64,000 bases of DNA from the NCBI GenBank assembly GCA_020723665.1, contig DYIL01000001.1, positions 248,001 through 312,000 on the forward strand. Reading direction: 5' to 3'. Positions within the stretch are counted from its first letter, which is position 1. Each line of letters opens with the position of its first letter. A program made the position numbers and the translations under genes. Of this stretch, positions 47,692 through 57,503 are shown piece after piece. This stretch comes from Methyloversatilis universalis. GTDB lineage: Bacteria; Pseudomonadota; Gammaproteobacteria; Methylococcales; Methylococcaceae. The notes under the pieces are model-generated. The model saw only the letters and a list, made by a program, of their open reading frames with translations, did no database searches and was not told the origin of the DNA.

Positions 47692-48384
47692 TCATGGACC
47701 TTGGTGCCTGACGTCCTTTCCTTTCACCTGAAAAATGACATACTCGGCAAGGTTCTGCGCATGGGCGCCAACACGCTCCAAGGCCTTGATGGCCAATACC
47801 GTGTTGACGGCGAAACCGATGTTCCGGGAATCCTCCATGATATAGGTGATCAACCGCCGCAAGCTCCCCTCGAACTCGTCCTCGAACGCGCGATGGTCGG
47901 CGATGATTTCCCGGGCCATCTCTTCATCGGATCGATCGAACGCATTCAAGGCTTTTTCCAGCGCGTCCACCGCCATTTGCCCCATGACATGTACGTCGTG
48001 CAACAGACGCTCATTCGGATTGCTGGTGTCGTTGCCGTAAATTTGTAGGGCGATGTTCGCCACCCTGGCCGCCTCGTCGCCGATACGTTCCAAATCGGTC
48101 ACGCCCTTCGACACCGCCATGATCGTCCGAAGATCTCCACCAAGGGGACAACGGCGTGCGATGAGTTCCACGATAGCCGCATCGGTTTCCACTTCGAGCA
48201 GGTCGAGCTCGTTTTCGCGCTGACCGATCTTCCGGGCCAGGGCCACGTCCTTGGTTTTGATAGCCTGCAAAGCGTCCCTGAGCTGGGACAGCGCCAACCC
48301 GCCCATCTCGATGATGCGGTAATGGAGGTCGTTCAATTCGCCGTCAAAACGTTTGACGGTGTGTCCTTCGCTTTGAATAGTCAT
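47692..48384 (-). CDS. phoU: Phosphate-signalling regulator PhoU
   Basis: The 230-residue protein consists of two three-helix PhoU repeats. Acidic metal-binding motifs are present (for example IGQRENELDLLEVETDAAIV, DRSDEEMAREIIADHRAFED). PhoU couples the Pst transporter to the PhoR kinase and keeps the Pho regulon off when phosphate is plentiful. It is the last gene of the minus-strand order pstS-pstC-pstA-pstB-phoU, with 37 bases between it and pstB. Confidence 0.95.
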   Translation of the reverse strand: MTIQSEGHTVKRFDGELNDLHYRIIEMGGLALSQLRDALQAIKTKDVALARKIGQRENELDLLEVETDAAIVELIARRCPLGGDLRTIMAVSKGVTDLERIGDEAARVANIALQIYGNDTSNPNERLLHDVHVMGQMAVDALEKALNAFDRSDEEMAREIIADHRAFEDEFEGSLRRLITYIMEDSRNIGFAVNTVLAIKALERVGAHAQNLAEYVIFQVKGKDVRHQGP

Positions 48385-48421
48385 CGCACCTCCGGTCTCA
48401 ATGCCTCGCGGATCTCGTTTT

Positions 48422-49321
48422 TCACCCGAACCGGCCGGTGATGTAATCCTCGGTCAATTGATGGCGAGGGTTCGTGAAAATCTGCGCCGTTTCGCCCACT
48501 TCGATCAGCCGGCCAAGATGAAAATAAGCCGTTCGCTGCGACACGCGAGCCGCCTGCTGCATGGAGTGCGTTACGATCGCGATGGTGTAGTGGGAGCGAA
48601 GTTCGTCAATCAGCTGCTCGATCTTGGCCGTGGCGATCGGGTCCAGCGCCGAGCATGGCTCGTCCATCAGAATCACCTCCGGGTTGACCGCGATTGCCCT
48701 CGCAATGCAAAGTCTTTGCTGCTGTCCGCCCGACAAGCTGGTCCCAGGCTGGTGCAAATAATCCTTGATCTCGTCCCAAAGACCCGCGCGCCTCAGCGAG
48801 GTCTCCACCACTTCTTCGAGCTCCGCCTTGGAAGAAACCAATCCATGAATGCGCGGCCCGTAAGCCACATTCTCGAAGATCGATTTCGGAAATGGATTCG
48901 GCTTCTGAAATACCATGCCGACCTGGGCGCGTAACGGCACGACATCGAGCGAACCGTCGTAGATATCCTGACCGTCCAACAAGATCTTGCCCGTGACCCG
49001 GCAGCCGGGAATCGTGTCGTTCATCCGGTTGAGACATCGGATGAAGGTCGATTTGCCGCACCCCGACGGCCCGATGAGCGCGATGACTTCATTCCGGCCT
49101 ATATCGAGACTAACGTCTTGAATGGCATGCTTGTCGCCGTAATAGACATTCACGTTGCGGCACACGATGCGCGAATTCGGTGACGTAATTTCGCCGACCG
49201 TTTGCGAATATTCCCGGTTGAAGGAAGCTTCCGGCATTCTCTCACGGGCCTTCATTCGTAGCGGCTCTCTGTGCGATACAGACGTCTTAAATTCCATAAA
49301 TGAATTCATACCTCGACCCAT
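48422..49321 (-). CDS. pstB: Phosphate ABC transporter ATPase PstB
   Basis: The 299-residue ATPase has Walker [11 protein letters not shown]-loop [14 protein letters not shown], signature [14 protein letters not shown], Walker [13 protein letters not shown] and the switch histidine [11 protein letters not shown]. It powers high-affinity phosphate uptake through PstC and PstA. The first ~40 residues ([20 protein letters not shown] ...) extend beyond the usual start; internal ATGs (Met5, Met9, Met22) could be the real one. About 29 bases separate it from pstA. Confidence 0.95.
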   Translation of the reverse strand: MGRGMNSFMEFKTSVSHREPLRMKARERMPEASFNREYSQTVGEITSPNSRIVCRNVNVYYGDKHAIQDVSLDIGRNEVIALIGPSGCGKSTFIRCLNRMNDTIPGCRVTGKILLDGQDIYDGSLDVVPLRAQVGMVFQKPNPFPKSIFENVAYGPRIHGLVSSKAELEEVVETSLRRAGLWDEIKDYLHQPGTSLSGGQQQRLCIARAIAVNPEVILMDEPCSALDPIATAKIEQLIDELRSHYTIAIVTHSMQQAARVSQRTAYFHLGRLIEVGETAQIFTNPRHQLTEDYITGRFG

Positions 49322-49350
49322 TGTCTTTCCGACCGTGTGATGAAAACGCG

Positions 49351-50661
49351 CTACCAGCGCCGCTCGAAGCGTTTGCGGATATAAACCGCCAAACCATTCA
49401 TAAAAATCAAAAATACCAGCAGAACGATGATAGCTGCCGACGTGCGCTCGACGAAGGCGCGCTCCGGACTATCGGCCCAAAGATAGATCTGTACCGGAAG
49501 AACCGTCGCGGGCTCCAAAACCCCTCGCGGGATATCGACAATGAACGCTACCATGCCGATCATGAGGAGAGGCGCGCTTTCACCCAGCGCACGAGCCATG
49601 CCGATGATAGCCCCGGTCATCATCCCCGGAACGGCGAGGGGGAGAACGTGATGGAACACCGTCTGCATCGACGATGCGCCCACGCCGAGAGCGGCCTCGC
49701 GCACGGACGGCGGCACCGCTTTCAAGGCGGATCGTCCGGCGATGATGATAACCGGCAGCGTCATCAGGCTCAGCACCAAGCCGCCGACCAACGGGGAGGA
49801 ACGCGGCAATCCGAAAAAATTGATGAATACCGCAAGTCCCAGCAAACCGAATACGATCGACGGAACCGCCGCGAGATTATTGATATTGACTTCGATGAAA
49901 TCGGTCCAGCGATTGCGCGGCGCGAATTCCTCCAAGTAAATCGCGGCGGCCATGCCGATGGGCAGAGATAGACTCAGGGTCACCAAGAGCGTAAACAAAG
50001 ACCCCATCACGGCACCCCAGATCCCTGCCAGTTCCGGCTCCCGCGAGTCGCCGGAGGTAAAAAAGGCCGTATTGAACGATTTCTCGATTCGGCCTTCAGC
50101 TTCAAGTTTGTCGATCCAGGCGACTTGAAGATCTTTGATGCGCCGCTCGCCCTCAGCCCCCGTTCGCGGCAACTGCCCCTTCACGAACATATCGATATCG
50201 TCGTCAGCGGGAACCCAAACTCGCACGATCTTGCCGATGAGTTCCGGGTTTGCCAAAACTTGGTCGCGAAGATCGTAAGAGGCCGCCGAACTCAGGAGAC
50301 GATAAAGCGCTCCTTTTTCCTGGCGCGCCTTTACGTCCGGGAACATCGAACTCAGCGTATTTTTGAGGAGCCGGTCATAGTCCCCTTCCATCAGAGTGAC
50401 AGGATCACGTCGACCCTCGGGGTCGATGAGCTCCGGGTCGAAATAAACGTCCAGCCCTATGGAGGTTTGCTGGAAAGCCGTATACCCGCGGGCGATGATG
50501 CTTGCGAACAGAATAGCCACGAAGCATAAGCCGAGAACAATGGAAACGAGCCCATAAAGTCGGAAGCGTTTCTCAGCCCGCCGCCGTCTTATTAGGCTGG
50601 CATGGACGACATCGATGGTCCGCCCGGAAGACTGACCTGAAACTTCGCAGATCTCATTCAT
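49351..50661 (-). CDS. pstA: Phosphate ABC transporter permease PstA
   Basis: The 436-residue permease has an N-terminal helix ([20 protein letters not shown]), then a large periplasmic DUF3333-type domain (about residues 60-210; [20 protein letters not shown] is visible) and the BPD-transporter core with [39 protein letters not shown] (the EAA loop) and [11 protein letters not shown]. It starts eight bases inside the end of pstC and is translationally coupled to it. Confidence 0.94.
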   Translation of the reverse strand: MNEICEVSGQSSGRTIDVVHASLIRRRRAEKRFRLYGLVSIVLGLCFVAILFASIIARGYTAFQQTSIGLDVYFDPELIDPEGRRDPVTLMEGDYDRLLKNTLSSMFPDVKARQEKGALYRLLSSAASYDLRDQVLANPELIGKIVRVWVPADDDIDMFVKGQLPRTGAEGERRIKDLQVAWIDKLEAEGRIEKSFNTAFFTSGDSREPELAGIWGAVMGSLFTLLVTLSLSLPIGMAAAIYLEEFAPRNRWTDFIEVNINNLAAVPSIVFGLLGLAVFINFFGLPRSSPLVGGLVLSLMTLPVIIIAGRSALKAVPPSVREAALGVGASSMQTVFHHVLPLAVPGMMTGAIIGMARALGESAPLLMIGMVAFIVDIPRGVLEPATVLPVQIYLWADSPERAFVERTSAAIIVLLVFLIFMNGLAVYIRKRFERRW

Positions 50662-52033
50662 ATTGTTCCCGATATTTGCGCACCACGTGCAGAGCGATGA
50701 CGTTCAACGCCAAGGTGACCAAAAACAGCACCAGCCCCAGGGCGAAAGCCGCCAGGGTTTTGGGGCTATCGAACTCCTGATCGCCCACCAACAGGGTTAC
50801 GATCTGGGTCGTTACGGTGGTAACGGCCGCAAGCGGATTGACCGTAAGATTGGCCGTCAATCCCGCCGCCATGACCACGATCATGGTCTCGCCAATGGCG
50901 CGGGAAATCGCCAGGAGGACGCCGCCCACGATGCCCGGCAAGGCAGCCGGTATGATCACCTGCCTGATCGTCTCGGATTGAGTCGCGCCCAAGGCATAAG
51001 CGCCGTCCCGAAGCGATTGAGGTACGGCGTTAATGAAGTCGTCCGAAAGCGACGACACGAACGGAATAATCATGATTCCCATGACCAAGCCCGCAGCCAG
51101 CGCGCTTTCCGAGGATACGTCCAGGCCGAACCGCACCCCCAGATCGCGAACGAACGGAGCGACCACGAGCGCTGCGAAAAAGCCATACACGACGGTGGGA
51201 ATGCCGGCAAGAATTTCGAGAAGCGGCTTGGCCGCGGCGCGAAACTTGGGACCCGCGTACTCTGATAGATAGATGGCGGATAACAGGCCGATCGGAACCG
51301 CCACCACCATGGCGATCGCGGAAATCAGCAACGTACCTAGGAACAGCGGCACGGCCCCGAAAGCGCCGGAAGAACCCACTTGATCTTGCCGGATCGCCAT
51401 CTGCGGGCTCCAGTTCAGGCCGAACAGGAATTCGGTTATGGGCACTTCTTTGAAAAAGCGGATCGATTCGAAAAGAACCGACAGGACGATGCCGATCGTC
51501 GTAAAAATCGCGAGGGTCGAGCAACCGATCAGAAAAATCGTCACCGATTTCTCTACCTGGTTACGAGCCCGAAACTCCTGGCTGATCCGTTGACGTGCGT
51601 AGGCGGCGCCGGTAATGGCGATGGAAATCGCCAACAGGCTCAGCAAACGGTTGCTCGTCTCTTTGAGACTGAGATAGTGTTTTGCCGCCGCCTTGATTGC
51701 GGGATCGGGCTCTCCCGTAACAGCGCCGCTGGCGATGTTTCGAATGTCGTTGATCAGCAATCCGAGCCGATCTGCCGAAGCCGAGGTCAGTTCCTTAGGG
51801 AGCGAGGAAAGCACCAATTGAATCACGATCGAATTCTCGAAGGCGATCCACAGGAACAGGACTAGCAAAGCCGGGAACCCGCACCAAAGCGCGGCGAAAT
51901 AGCCGTAATAACTCGGTAGCGAGTGAAGGTTCCTGACCGTTCCGCCAGCGATTTGCAACGAACGCCGGCGGCCCAGGTGATAGGCCGCCGCGCTCAGCAA
52001 CACCAGCAGGAACAGAAGCGTGGATTTCTGCAT
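50654..52033 (-). CDS. pstC: Phosphate ABC transporter permease PstC
   Basis: The 459-residue permease has an extended N-terminal half with two to three helices and a periplasmic segment (about residues 70-130), then the core permease with VPLFLGTLLISAIAMVVAV, KPLLEILAGIPTVVYGFFAA, AVPQSLRDGAYALGATQSET (EAA loop) and ISRAIGETMIVVMAAGL. This extended form pairs with DUF3333-type PstA. A terminator-like hairpin lies between pstS and this gene, so it is read only in part from the pstS promoter. Confidence 0.94.
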   Translation of the reverse strand: MQKSTLLFLLVLLSAAAYHLGRRRSLQIAGGTVRNLHSLPSYYGYFAALWCGFPALLVLFLWIAFENSIVIQLVLSSLPKELTSASADRLGLLINDIRNIASGAVTGEPDPAIKAAAKHYLSLKETSNRLLSLLAISIAITGAAYARQRISQEFRARNQVEKSVTIFLIGCSTLAIFTTIGIVLSVLFESIRFFKEVPITEFLFGLNWSPQMAIRQDQVGSSGAFGAVPLFLGTLLISAIAMVVAVPIGLLSAIYLSEYAGPKFRAAAKPLLEILAGIPTVVYGFFAALVVAPFVRDLGVRFGLDVSSESALAAGLVMGIMIIPFVSSLSDDFINAVPQSLRDGAYALGATQSETIRQVIIPAALPGIVGGVLLAISRAIGETMIVVMAAGLTANLTVNPLAAVTTVTTQIVTLLVGDQEFDSPKTLAAFALGLVLFLVTLALNVIALHVVRKYREQYE

Positions 52034-52051
52034 GCTAAGGCAAATCCTCGA

Positions 52052-52083
52052 AAAACAAGCGACCGGGATTGCAACCCGGTCGC
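52052..52083 (-). terminator. Attenuator/terminator between pstS and pstC
   Basis: On the minus strand GCGACCGGG, loop TTGCAAT, CCCGGTCGC, then TTGTTTTT: a perfect 9-bp stem (52059-52083) with T tract, 30 bases after the pstS stop. This should make pstS, the binding protein, more abundant than the permease genes, as for other binding-protein transport operons. Confidence 0.75.
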
Positions 52084-52112
52084 CGACATATCGCTCTCTC
52101 GAATAATTTTGG

Positions 52113-53168
52113 TCACATCGAGTAGTTCTTCAAACTCTTCGCATTGCGGGCAACTTCCTTACGCTCGCTACTAGGCAAGGGAATCAAACCCTTCTCCGTC
52201 AAATAGCCTTCTTCCCCCATGGCCTTCTCGCTCGTAAACTCCGAGACGTAAGCTTCGATTCCCGGAATCACGCCAACATGAGCCTTTTTAACATAAAAAA
52301 ATATCGGTCGGGAGATTGGATATTGCTGGGCCGAAATCGTATCGTAATCTGGAGCAACCCCATCCACCGGAATAGCCGAAATCTTATCGCCATTTTGGTC
52401 CAGGAAGCTGAAACCGAAAATGCCTAAAGCTTTGGGATTGGCGGTCAACTTTTGAACGATCAGGTTGTCGTTTTCGCCTGCCTCAATGTACGCCCCGTCC
52501 TCTCTGACGGTCTGGCAAATTCCTTTGAACTGCGCTTCGTCTTTTTCCTTCCAAGCCTTGATCCATTTAAACGTCTGACAACCGCCTTCCAATGCCAGCT
52601 CGGCAAAGGCATCTCGGGTGCCGGAGGTCGGCGGCGGACCCAGGACTTCGATCTTGACGTTCGGCAAAGCCGGATTGATTTGGTTCCAGGTCTTGTAAGG
52701 ATTATCCACCAGTTTGTCGCATTCCTGACAGGCCGGATCGGGCACTTTTTTGGCGAGCGCCAGGAACACTTCGCGGCGCGTCAGCTCCATCGGCTCCGCA
52801 GACTTGGCGTGAGCCAATACGATCCCGTCATAGCCGATTTTGACCTCGGTTATTTCTTTTACACCGGCTTTCTGACAAGCAGCGAATTCGGATTTTTTCA
52901 TAGGCCGCGACGCGTTGGCGATGTCCGGATATTGAACGCCCACGCCGCCGCAAAAAAGCTTGATGCCACCGCCAGTGCCGGTCGACTCGATTTTCGGAGT
53001 CTTGAATTTGCCGCTCCTACCAAACTGTTCTGCGACGACCGTCGCAAACGGATAAACGGTCGAAGACCCGACGATGCTGATGTAATCACGGGCCGCTTCG
53101 GCGCAAGCCTGGGCGCTTACTACTGCCATCGAAAGTGCCGTTCCGATCCGCAAAAGTTTATTCTTCAT
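52113..53168 (-). CDS. pstS: Phosphate-binding protein PstS
   Basis: The 351-residue protein has a signal peptide (LLRIGTALSMAVVSAQACAE) and the PstS fold with ISIVGSSTVYPFATVVAEQF, STGTGGGIKLFCGGVG and SRPMKKSEF. It is a Cys-containing form with FCGG, CQKAG and PACQECDKL. This 330-350 residue subtype occurs with DUF3333-type PstA permeases. ATG 53168 with GGGGGAG gives a normal signal; an in-frame start 21 residues earlier exists. I looked for a Pho box upstream and found no convincing one. Confidence 0.93.
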   Translation of the reverse strand: MKNKLLRIGTALSMAVVSAQACAEAARDYISIVGSSTVYPFATVVAEQFGRSGKFKTPKIESTGTGGGIKLFCGGVGVQYPDIANASRPMKKSEFAACQKAGVKEITEVKIGYDGIVLAHAKSAEPMELTRREVFLALAKKVPDPACQECDKLVDNPYKTWNQINPALPNVKIEVLGPPPTSGTRDAFAELALEGGCQTFKWIKAWKEKDEAQFKGICQTVREDGAYIEAGENDNLIVQKLTANPKALGIFGFSFLDQNGDKISAIPVDGVAPDYDTISAQQYPISRPIFFYVKKAHVGVIPGIEAYVSEFTSEKAMGEEGYLTEKGLIPLPSSERKEVARNAKSLKNYSM

Positions 53169-53346
53169 TACTCCCCCCAATCGCAAACAAAATAACGGTT
53201 CAATGCCGGATGTCGTTTCAAGACGGTCCATTTATAACAAGGAATTGTTACCGGAATATTTCATTCCACGACGGTCCGACAGCCATCTCTTGGTCTTCCT
53301 AGGCCTCGTAACAAATGATTTAGGCATCCGCGCCGGGCCCGGAACT

Positions 53347-54309
53347 CTACGGATTCGAAGCGGCGAGGCGGCGGGCCAGCTTGATCCGCTCGTCTATGGC
53401 TGTCGGTATTTCCGCCATGCGCTCAACTTGCCGCAAGCGGGAAAGAATTCCAATCTTGTTGGCGAGTTGGATGCTCAAACCCGGTCTGGCATTAATTTCC
53501 AGCATCAGCGGGCCAAAGTCCTTGTCCAAAACGACGTCGACACCGATGAACCCCAATCCGACCAGGTCGTGACAGCGTGCCGTCAGAGCAAGAATGTCAT
53601 CCCAATACGGAACGTCTAGTCCTGCCAACTCGCCTCCAGTGTCCGGATGCTGGTCAATGGGCGTGTTGTGCCAGACTCCGGAAAATGTTCGACCGCTCGC
53701 CAAGTCTATCCCGACCCCAATGGCCCCTTGGTGAAGATTCGCCTTGCCGTCGGACAAGCGAGTCGGAAGACGCATCATGGCCAAGATGGGGACCCCTCGG
53801 AAAACGATCGTTCGAATGTCCGGAACGCCCTGATAGCTGATCGTTTCGAACATCGGATCGAATTTGACCCGATACTCGATCAGCGCCGAATCGGGCAACC
53901 CGCCCAAGCTGTACAAGCCGCTCAGGATGTTGGAAATGTGGTGCCCGACTTCGTCGACGCTGGCCAGAACGCCGTTGGCCTTTCGATACCGGCCGTTTTG
54001 GCGGCCGATGACGATCAGGATCCCGTCGCCTCCGCTGCCATGTGCCGGCTTGATGACGAAATCCTCGTACGGAGCGAGAATCTCCGGCAGCGTCTCAATC
54101 TGATGCTCGATTTCAACGACTCCGTACAACTTCGGAACGGCGATGCCTGCGCTCGAGGCAAGCGCCTTGGTCTTGGATTTGTCGTCGACCAAGGGAAAAT
54201 TTCGACGGGGATTGTAGGGAAGTATGAAATCGGCATTGCGCTCGTTCATTCCCATAACCCCGAGGCTACGCAAGCGCTCCCAAGGAAATCGGATCGTCCA
54301 GAATCCCAT
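53347..54309 (-). CDS. RimK-related ATP-grasp (alpha-L-glutamate ligase-like)
   Basis: The 320-residue protein is an ATP-grasp enzyme of the alpha-L-glutamate ligase-like group: KSKTKALASSAGIAVPKLYG, the ATP-grasp strand YEDFVIKPAHGSGGDGILIV, the metal-binding VDVVLDKDFGPLMLEINARP and the closing helix. Such enzymes form amide bonds, often between an amino acid and a protein or peptide. It lies four bases from the end of the 7-TM transglutaminase-like gene, forming a set of three with it and a retropepsin-like protein. Substrate unknown. Confidence 0.88.
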   Translation of the reverse strand: MGFWTIRFPWERLRSLGVMGMNERNADFILPYNPRRNFPLVDDKSKTKALASSAGIAVPKLYGVVEIEHQIETLPEILAPYEDFVIKPAHGSGGDGILIVIGRQNGRYRKANGVLASVDEVGHHISNILSGLYSLGGLPDSALIEYRVKFDPMFETISYQGVPDIRTIVFRGVPILAMMRLPTRLSDGKANLHQGAIGVGIDLASGRTFSGVWHNTPIDQHPDTGGELAGLDVPYWDDILALTARCHDLVGLGFIGVDVVLDKDFGPLMLEINARPGLSIQLANKIGILSRLRQVERMAEIPTAIDERIKLARRLAASNP

Positions 54310-54313
54310 ATGC

Positions 54314-55843
54314 TTACCGTCTCAAAGCCGCCCTAAAACGCCATAGCTCGATCAAGCGATATCCGGTATAGCGCCCGAGCATCAAGGTCATGGCCAGGAC
54401 GATCAGGAGAATTTCCGGGAAGACGAAAACGAGATGCCCAAGCGTCTTGCTGCTCATAATGAGATAGGCGAGCGAGGCGACGAGAAGACTTCCGAATCCC
54501 TGCTTCAAGGCCTCGGCCGGCCCCGCCTCTTCCCAAACCAGAGACATCCTTTCTATCGTCATGGCCAAGATCACCATCGGGAACAGCGCGATCGAAAGAC
54601 CGCGATCTAGGCCTAATTTATGACTGAACAAACTGATCGCCGCCATCAGCAAAATGACGATGATCAGCACCGAGGCCAAGCGCGGAACCAAGAGTAGCTT
54701 CAGGTATTCGAGATAAAAGCGAATGAGAAGTCCGGACGCCACGAGCACGCAAAAAAGCGTGACACCCCAGAGCAGCTCGGTCTCCCGGAAAGCGAGGGCG
54801 ATCAGAACTGGCATGAAGGTTCCGAATGTCTTGATCCCGATGACATTACGCAGGAACACGATGAAAAACGCGCCGACCGGCACCAGAAGCAAGACACGGT
54901 AGACGTTCTGCGTTTGCACCGGAAGGCTGAACAGCGAAAACTCCATGATGCGCGAGCCCATCTGCCGTGCCCGCTGCTCGGCTACAAGCGTCCTATCTTG
55001 AGTGTGCTTTCGCACGGAGTATTCGACTTTGGCATGTTTTCCCCCTGAAACTTCGAGCACCGGAGAATCTCCCGTGTGCCATACGATGGCTTCTTTGGGA
55101 AATCCGGCATCCCCCGTTTCCGGGCCGAACGGCAGCCAACCGGTACCGTCGAAAACCTCCAGCCAAGGCGTCAATGCACCGTGGCTGATACCGTCCCTGA
55201 GAATTAGAACATGCGTCATGCGCGCAGGGATATTCGCCGCGGCCAGCAAGTTCACGATGCGACGAACCCAGTCTTCGGAAACCTGAATGTCTTGCCTCAG
55301 CAAAACGACGTTGGGATCGGGTGTGGGTGCATTGAGACGCAGCAACAGCTCGCGGGCGAAAGTAACGGCATCGGCCGACTTGCTGCGCACCTCGTCGAGC
55401 ACGGCTTGGGCCGCGGAACGCATCAACTCCGGAAATTCGGGTATCTGCACCACGGGCGCCGAAGCGATGGTCGGCGGCAGCGCCGCCATTGGGTCACGCG
55501 CCAAATTGATGCGGTAATAAAGCACTTGATAGCCCTTAACCCGGCGTACCGCCCATTCGGCGAAACGCTGCGTCCCGTCATCTTCGGTCGTAAGACCATA
55601 GCTGCTGGACACGAAGTTTTCGTCGACGACCGTGTAACCGACGGGAGAGCGTGGAATGGAGAAATGCACCTTCACCGGCGTATCTCTCTTCGCCTTGAAT
55701 TCGATACGCGCCTCCACGGTCCACACTTCTGCTTGCTCTGTAGGCAGCAACGGCAAACCGAGTCGGGTTACCTTATACCAACACAGCGAAACGCCGATGG
55801 TCACGAGGACCAACGCCAGCATCTTAACGTGCAGGTTCCGCAA
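54314..55843 (-). CDS. Inactive transglutaminase-like domain with 7-TM C terminus
   Basis: The 509-residue protein has an N-terminal anchor (LALVLVTIGVSLCWYKV), a periplasmic transglutaminase-like domain (about residues 30-290; WLPFGPETGDAGFPKEAIVW), and seven C-terminal membrane helices (from about residue 315, VYRVLLLVPVGAFFIVFLRN). The catalytic cysteine of active transglutaminases is not seen, consistent with the 'inactive transglutaminase' family. In gammaproteobacteria it is encoded next to a RimK-like ligase and a retropepsin-like protein, as here. It should be a membrane adaptor for that system. Confidence 0.88.
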   Translation of the reverse strand: MRNLHVKMLALVLVTIGVSLCWYKVTRLGLPLLPTEQAEVWTVEARIEFKAKRDTPVKVHFSIPRSPVGYTVVDENFVSSSYGLTTEDDGTQRFAEWAVRRVKGYQVLYYRINLARDPMAALPPTIASAPVVQIPEFPELMRSAAQAVLDEVRSKSADAVTFARELLLRLNAPTPDPNVVLLRQDIQVSEDWVRRIVNLLAAANIPARMTHVLILRDGISHGALTPWLEVFDGTGWLPFGPETGDAGFPKEAIVWHTGDSPVLEVSGGKHAKVEYSVRKHTQDRTLVAEQRARQMGSRIMEFSLFSLPVQTQNVYRVLLLVPVGAFFIVFLRNVIGIKTFGTFMPVLIALAFRETELLWGVTLFCVLVASGLLIRFYLEYLKLLLVPRLASVLIIVILLMAAISLFSHKLGLDRGLSIALFPMVILAMTIERMSLVWEEAGPAEALKQGFGSLLVASLAYLIMSSKTLGHLVFVFPEILLIVLAMTLMLGRYTGYRLIELWRFRAALRR

Positions 55844-55883
55844 GGATTAGTCCTACGTTCAGAGTAACAGCCAAAAAGTATCG

Positions 55884-56423
55884 TTATTGTCTTTTCTCTC
55901 TGTCGGATACGCCGGATACACAGGGGTCGCTATCCGCTTTATACAAAAAGGTATCTGCCGCGTCGACCAGAGCCACGTCTTTGAGGAAACTCCGACCAAG
56001 AAGCACCGGATAATTGAAATTGCTCCGGTCTACCAGAGTGAACTCTGTTTCATAATCTCTGCCGTTCTTGCACAACTGCAAACTCACGACATCGCGCTTC
56101 GTCGCGCGCGACTTGCGCTCCTTGATGTACACTGTGCGGATTAGAGGACGTTCAACGATGATGGATTTTTCATCATCGCTCCCTGTCAGCGTGAAGCGCA
56201 CCCATTCCTGCCCGTTTTTTGTAAAGTGTTTGATATCGTCGGCATGAAGGGATGATGTTTTCGCCCCGGTATCCAGTTTCGCCGTCATGCGAACGTTCCA
56301 AGGCTTGAGAAACACGGACTCCAGCCATCCCATGATGGCTCTTTCCCGCACGGCGGGTTGTGCCTCTGCGCCGGAAACAGCCGCAGAAAACGCCAGCAAG
56401 AGGACCAAGGTGCCGAATCGCAT
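55884..56423 (-). CDS. Retropepsin-like aspartic protease domain protein (PF05618 type)
   Basis: The 179-residue protein has a signal peptide (FGTLVLLLAFSAAVSGAEAQ) and one retropepsin-like domain: MTAKLDTGAKTSSLHADDI with catalytic Asp51, then RPLIRTVYIKERKSRATKRD and NFNYPVLLGRSFLKDVALVD. Annotations often call this family 'ATP-dependent zinc protease', which is misleading; the fold is that of an aspartic protease. It is the first gene of the triad with the transglutaminase-like and ATP-grasp genes. As exported single-domain retropepsin it probably acts as a dimer. Confidence 0.85.
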   Translation of the reverse strand: MRFGTLVLLLAFSAAVSGAEAQPAVRERAIMGWLESVFLKPWNVRMTAKLDTGAKTSSLHADDIKHFTKNGQEWVRFTLTGSDDEKSIIVERPLIRTVYIKERKSRATKRDVVSLQLCKNGRDYETEFTLVDRSNFNYPVLLGRSFLKDVALVDAADTFLYKADSDPCVSGVSDREKRQ

Positions 56424-56579
56424 CGTGAGGCTCTCAATCTTAGGAAATCATCTGAACGAATGGGAATCGACGAGCGGCGGAACTCGATCAACGACGCAGG
56501 GCTGGTGGCGTCTAATGCTCGCCTACCGTGTAGCGGTGGCCCACCGGGAATACTCGTCACCTTTACTACCCGGGAAGGG

Positions 56580-56606
56580 CTTGCCGAAGCACAGCTCTTC
56601 GGCAAG
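56580..56606 (-). terminator. Hairpin downstream of cytochrome c4 gene
   Basis: CTTGCCGAAG (56580-56589) pairs exactly with CTTCGGCAAG (56597-56606) around CACAGCT. It lies 52 bases past the minus-strand cytochrome gene stop. No T tract follows, so efficiency is uncertain. The gap 56424-56657 has no gene. Confidence 0.5.
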
Positions 56607-56657
56607 TGAGAAAAGAAATCAATCGTAAACTAGTCCAACACCAGAAATCTAACCGGA

Positions 56658-57272
56658 CTAGTCTTCGACGATGGTCAAGCCTTTTTTCTGACTGGCATAA
56701 TAGGCAGCGATGTCTCTCATGTCTTCCTCCGACAGTCCTTCGGCGATACCATTCATGATCGGGTTTTTCCGGGCGCCGGACTTATAATCCTGCAAGGCTT
56801 TAATAAGATAACTCTCGTGTTGTCCAGCGAGGCGCGGGAAATTCGGATCCGTCGTATTGCCATCCTCTCCGTGGCACGCCCCGCAGCTTTCGGATTTTCC
56901 CTGACCGACCGCGACGTTTCCGGTCACGGGCAAGTTAACGTTTATGGAACGGAATCTCGACACATACGCGGCGATATCCTCAAGATCCCGATCGGTCATG
57001 TTGGCCGCATTTCCGAGCATGCTGCCGTGCTTACGCTGTCCGGAGCGGTAGGCTTTGAGCGCTGAGACAATATAATCGGCGTGTTGCCCGCCGATACGCG
57101 GCACGTGATAGGCGGGATAGGCATTCGTGTAACCGGGTACGCCGTGACAACCCTCACAGGTATAAAACTTCATCTTCCCGGCTTCCGGGTCTCCCGCCGC
57201 ATTGACGCTCGGAACGATCAACACACCAGCCAAACCTGCAACTATCAGGCTCCACAAATTATTTGTTTTCAT
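56658..57272 (-). CDS. Diheme cytochrome c4
   Basis: The 204-residue protein has a Sec signal peptide (LWSLIVAGLAGVLIVPSVNA) and two class I heme sites, CEGCH (Cys39, Cys42, His43) and CGACH (Cys130, Cys133, His134), with axial methionines probably in KHGSMLGNA and KNPIMNGIA. The two halves are similar, as in cytochrome c4. It carries electrons in the periplasm to a terminal oxidase. Having it directly after rpoC on the same strand is not a usual neighbour, and the two are separated by a terminator. Confidence 0.93.
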   Translation of the reverse strand: MKTNNLWSLIVAGLAGVLIVPSVNAAGDPEAGKMKFYTCEGCHGVPGYTNAYPAYHVPRIGGQHADYIVSALKAYRSGQRKHGSMLGNAANMTDRDLEDIAAYVSRFRSINVNLPVTGNVAVGQGKSESCGACHGEDGNTTDPNFPRLAGQHESYLIKALQDYKSGARKNPIMNGIAEGLSEEDMRDIAAYYASQKKGLTIVED

Positions 57273-57459
57273 TCAATGTGCTCCAAGAATCTACGGATTT
57301 ATCAAACTAGCGAAACAGGCGCCGCGATGAATTGCTCCCCCGCATAGACAGCAAAAACCCGGATTGAACCGGGCAGCATGTCGAGGATAACGAGAACCCC
57401 AAAGTTAAACGAATTATATTACTGATAAATCGCTGTTTGACAATCGCTCGGCAGAAAAT

Positions 57460-57489
57460 GGCGAGCCGATTTTAGGAGATCGGCCCGCC
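57460..57489 (-). terminator. rpoBC terminator
   Basis: On the minus strand GGCGGGCCGAT and ATCGGCTCGCC pair with one mismatch around CTCCTAAA, followed by ATTTTC. It is 15 bases past the rpoC stop. The remaining bases to 57273 show only a short CCCGG hairpin near 57358. Confidence 0.75.
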
Positions 57490-57503
57490 GCTTGAATGCC
57501 GTC

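Noticed and set aside
53169-53346. Pho box upstream of pstS
   Set aside because: No pair of CTGTCAT-like heptamers at the right spacing was found; the best string, CTGTCGGACCGTCGTGG, has poor second repeat.
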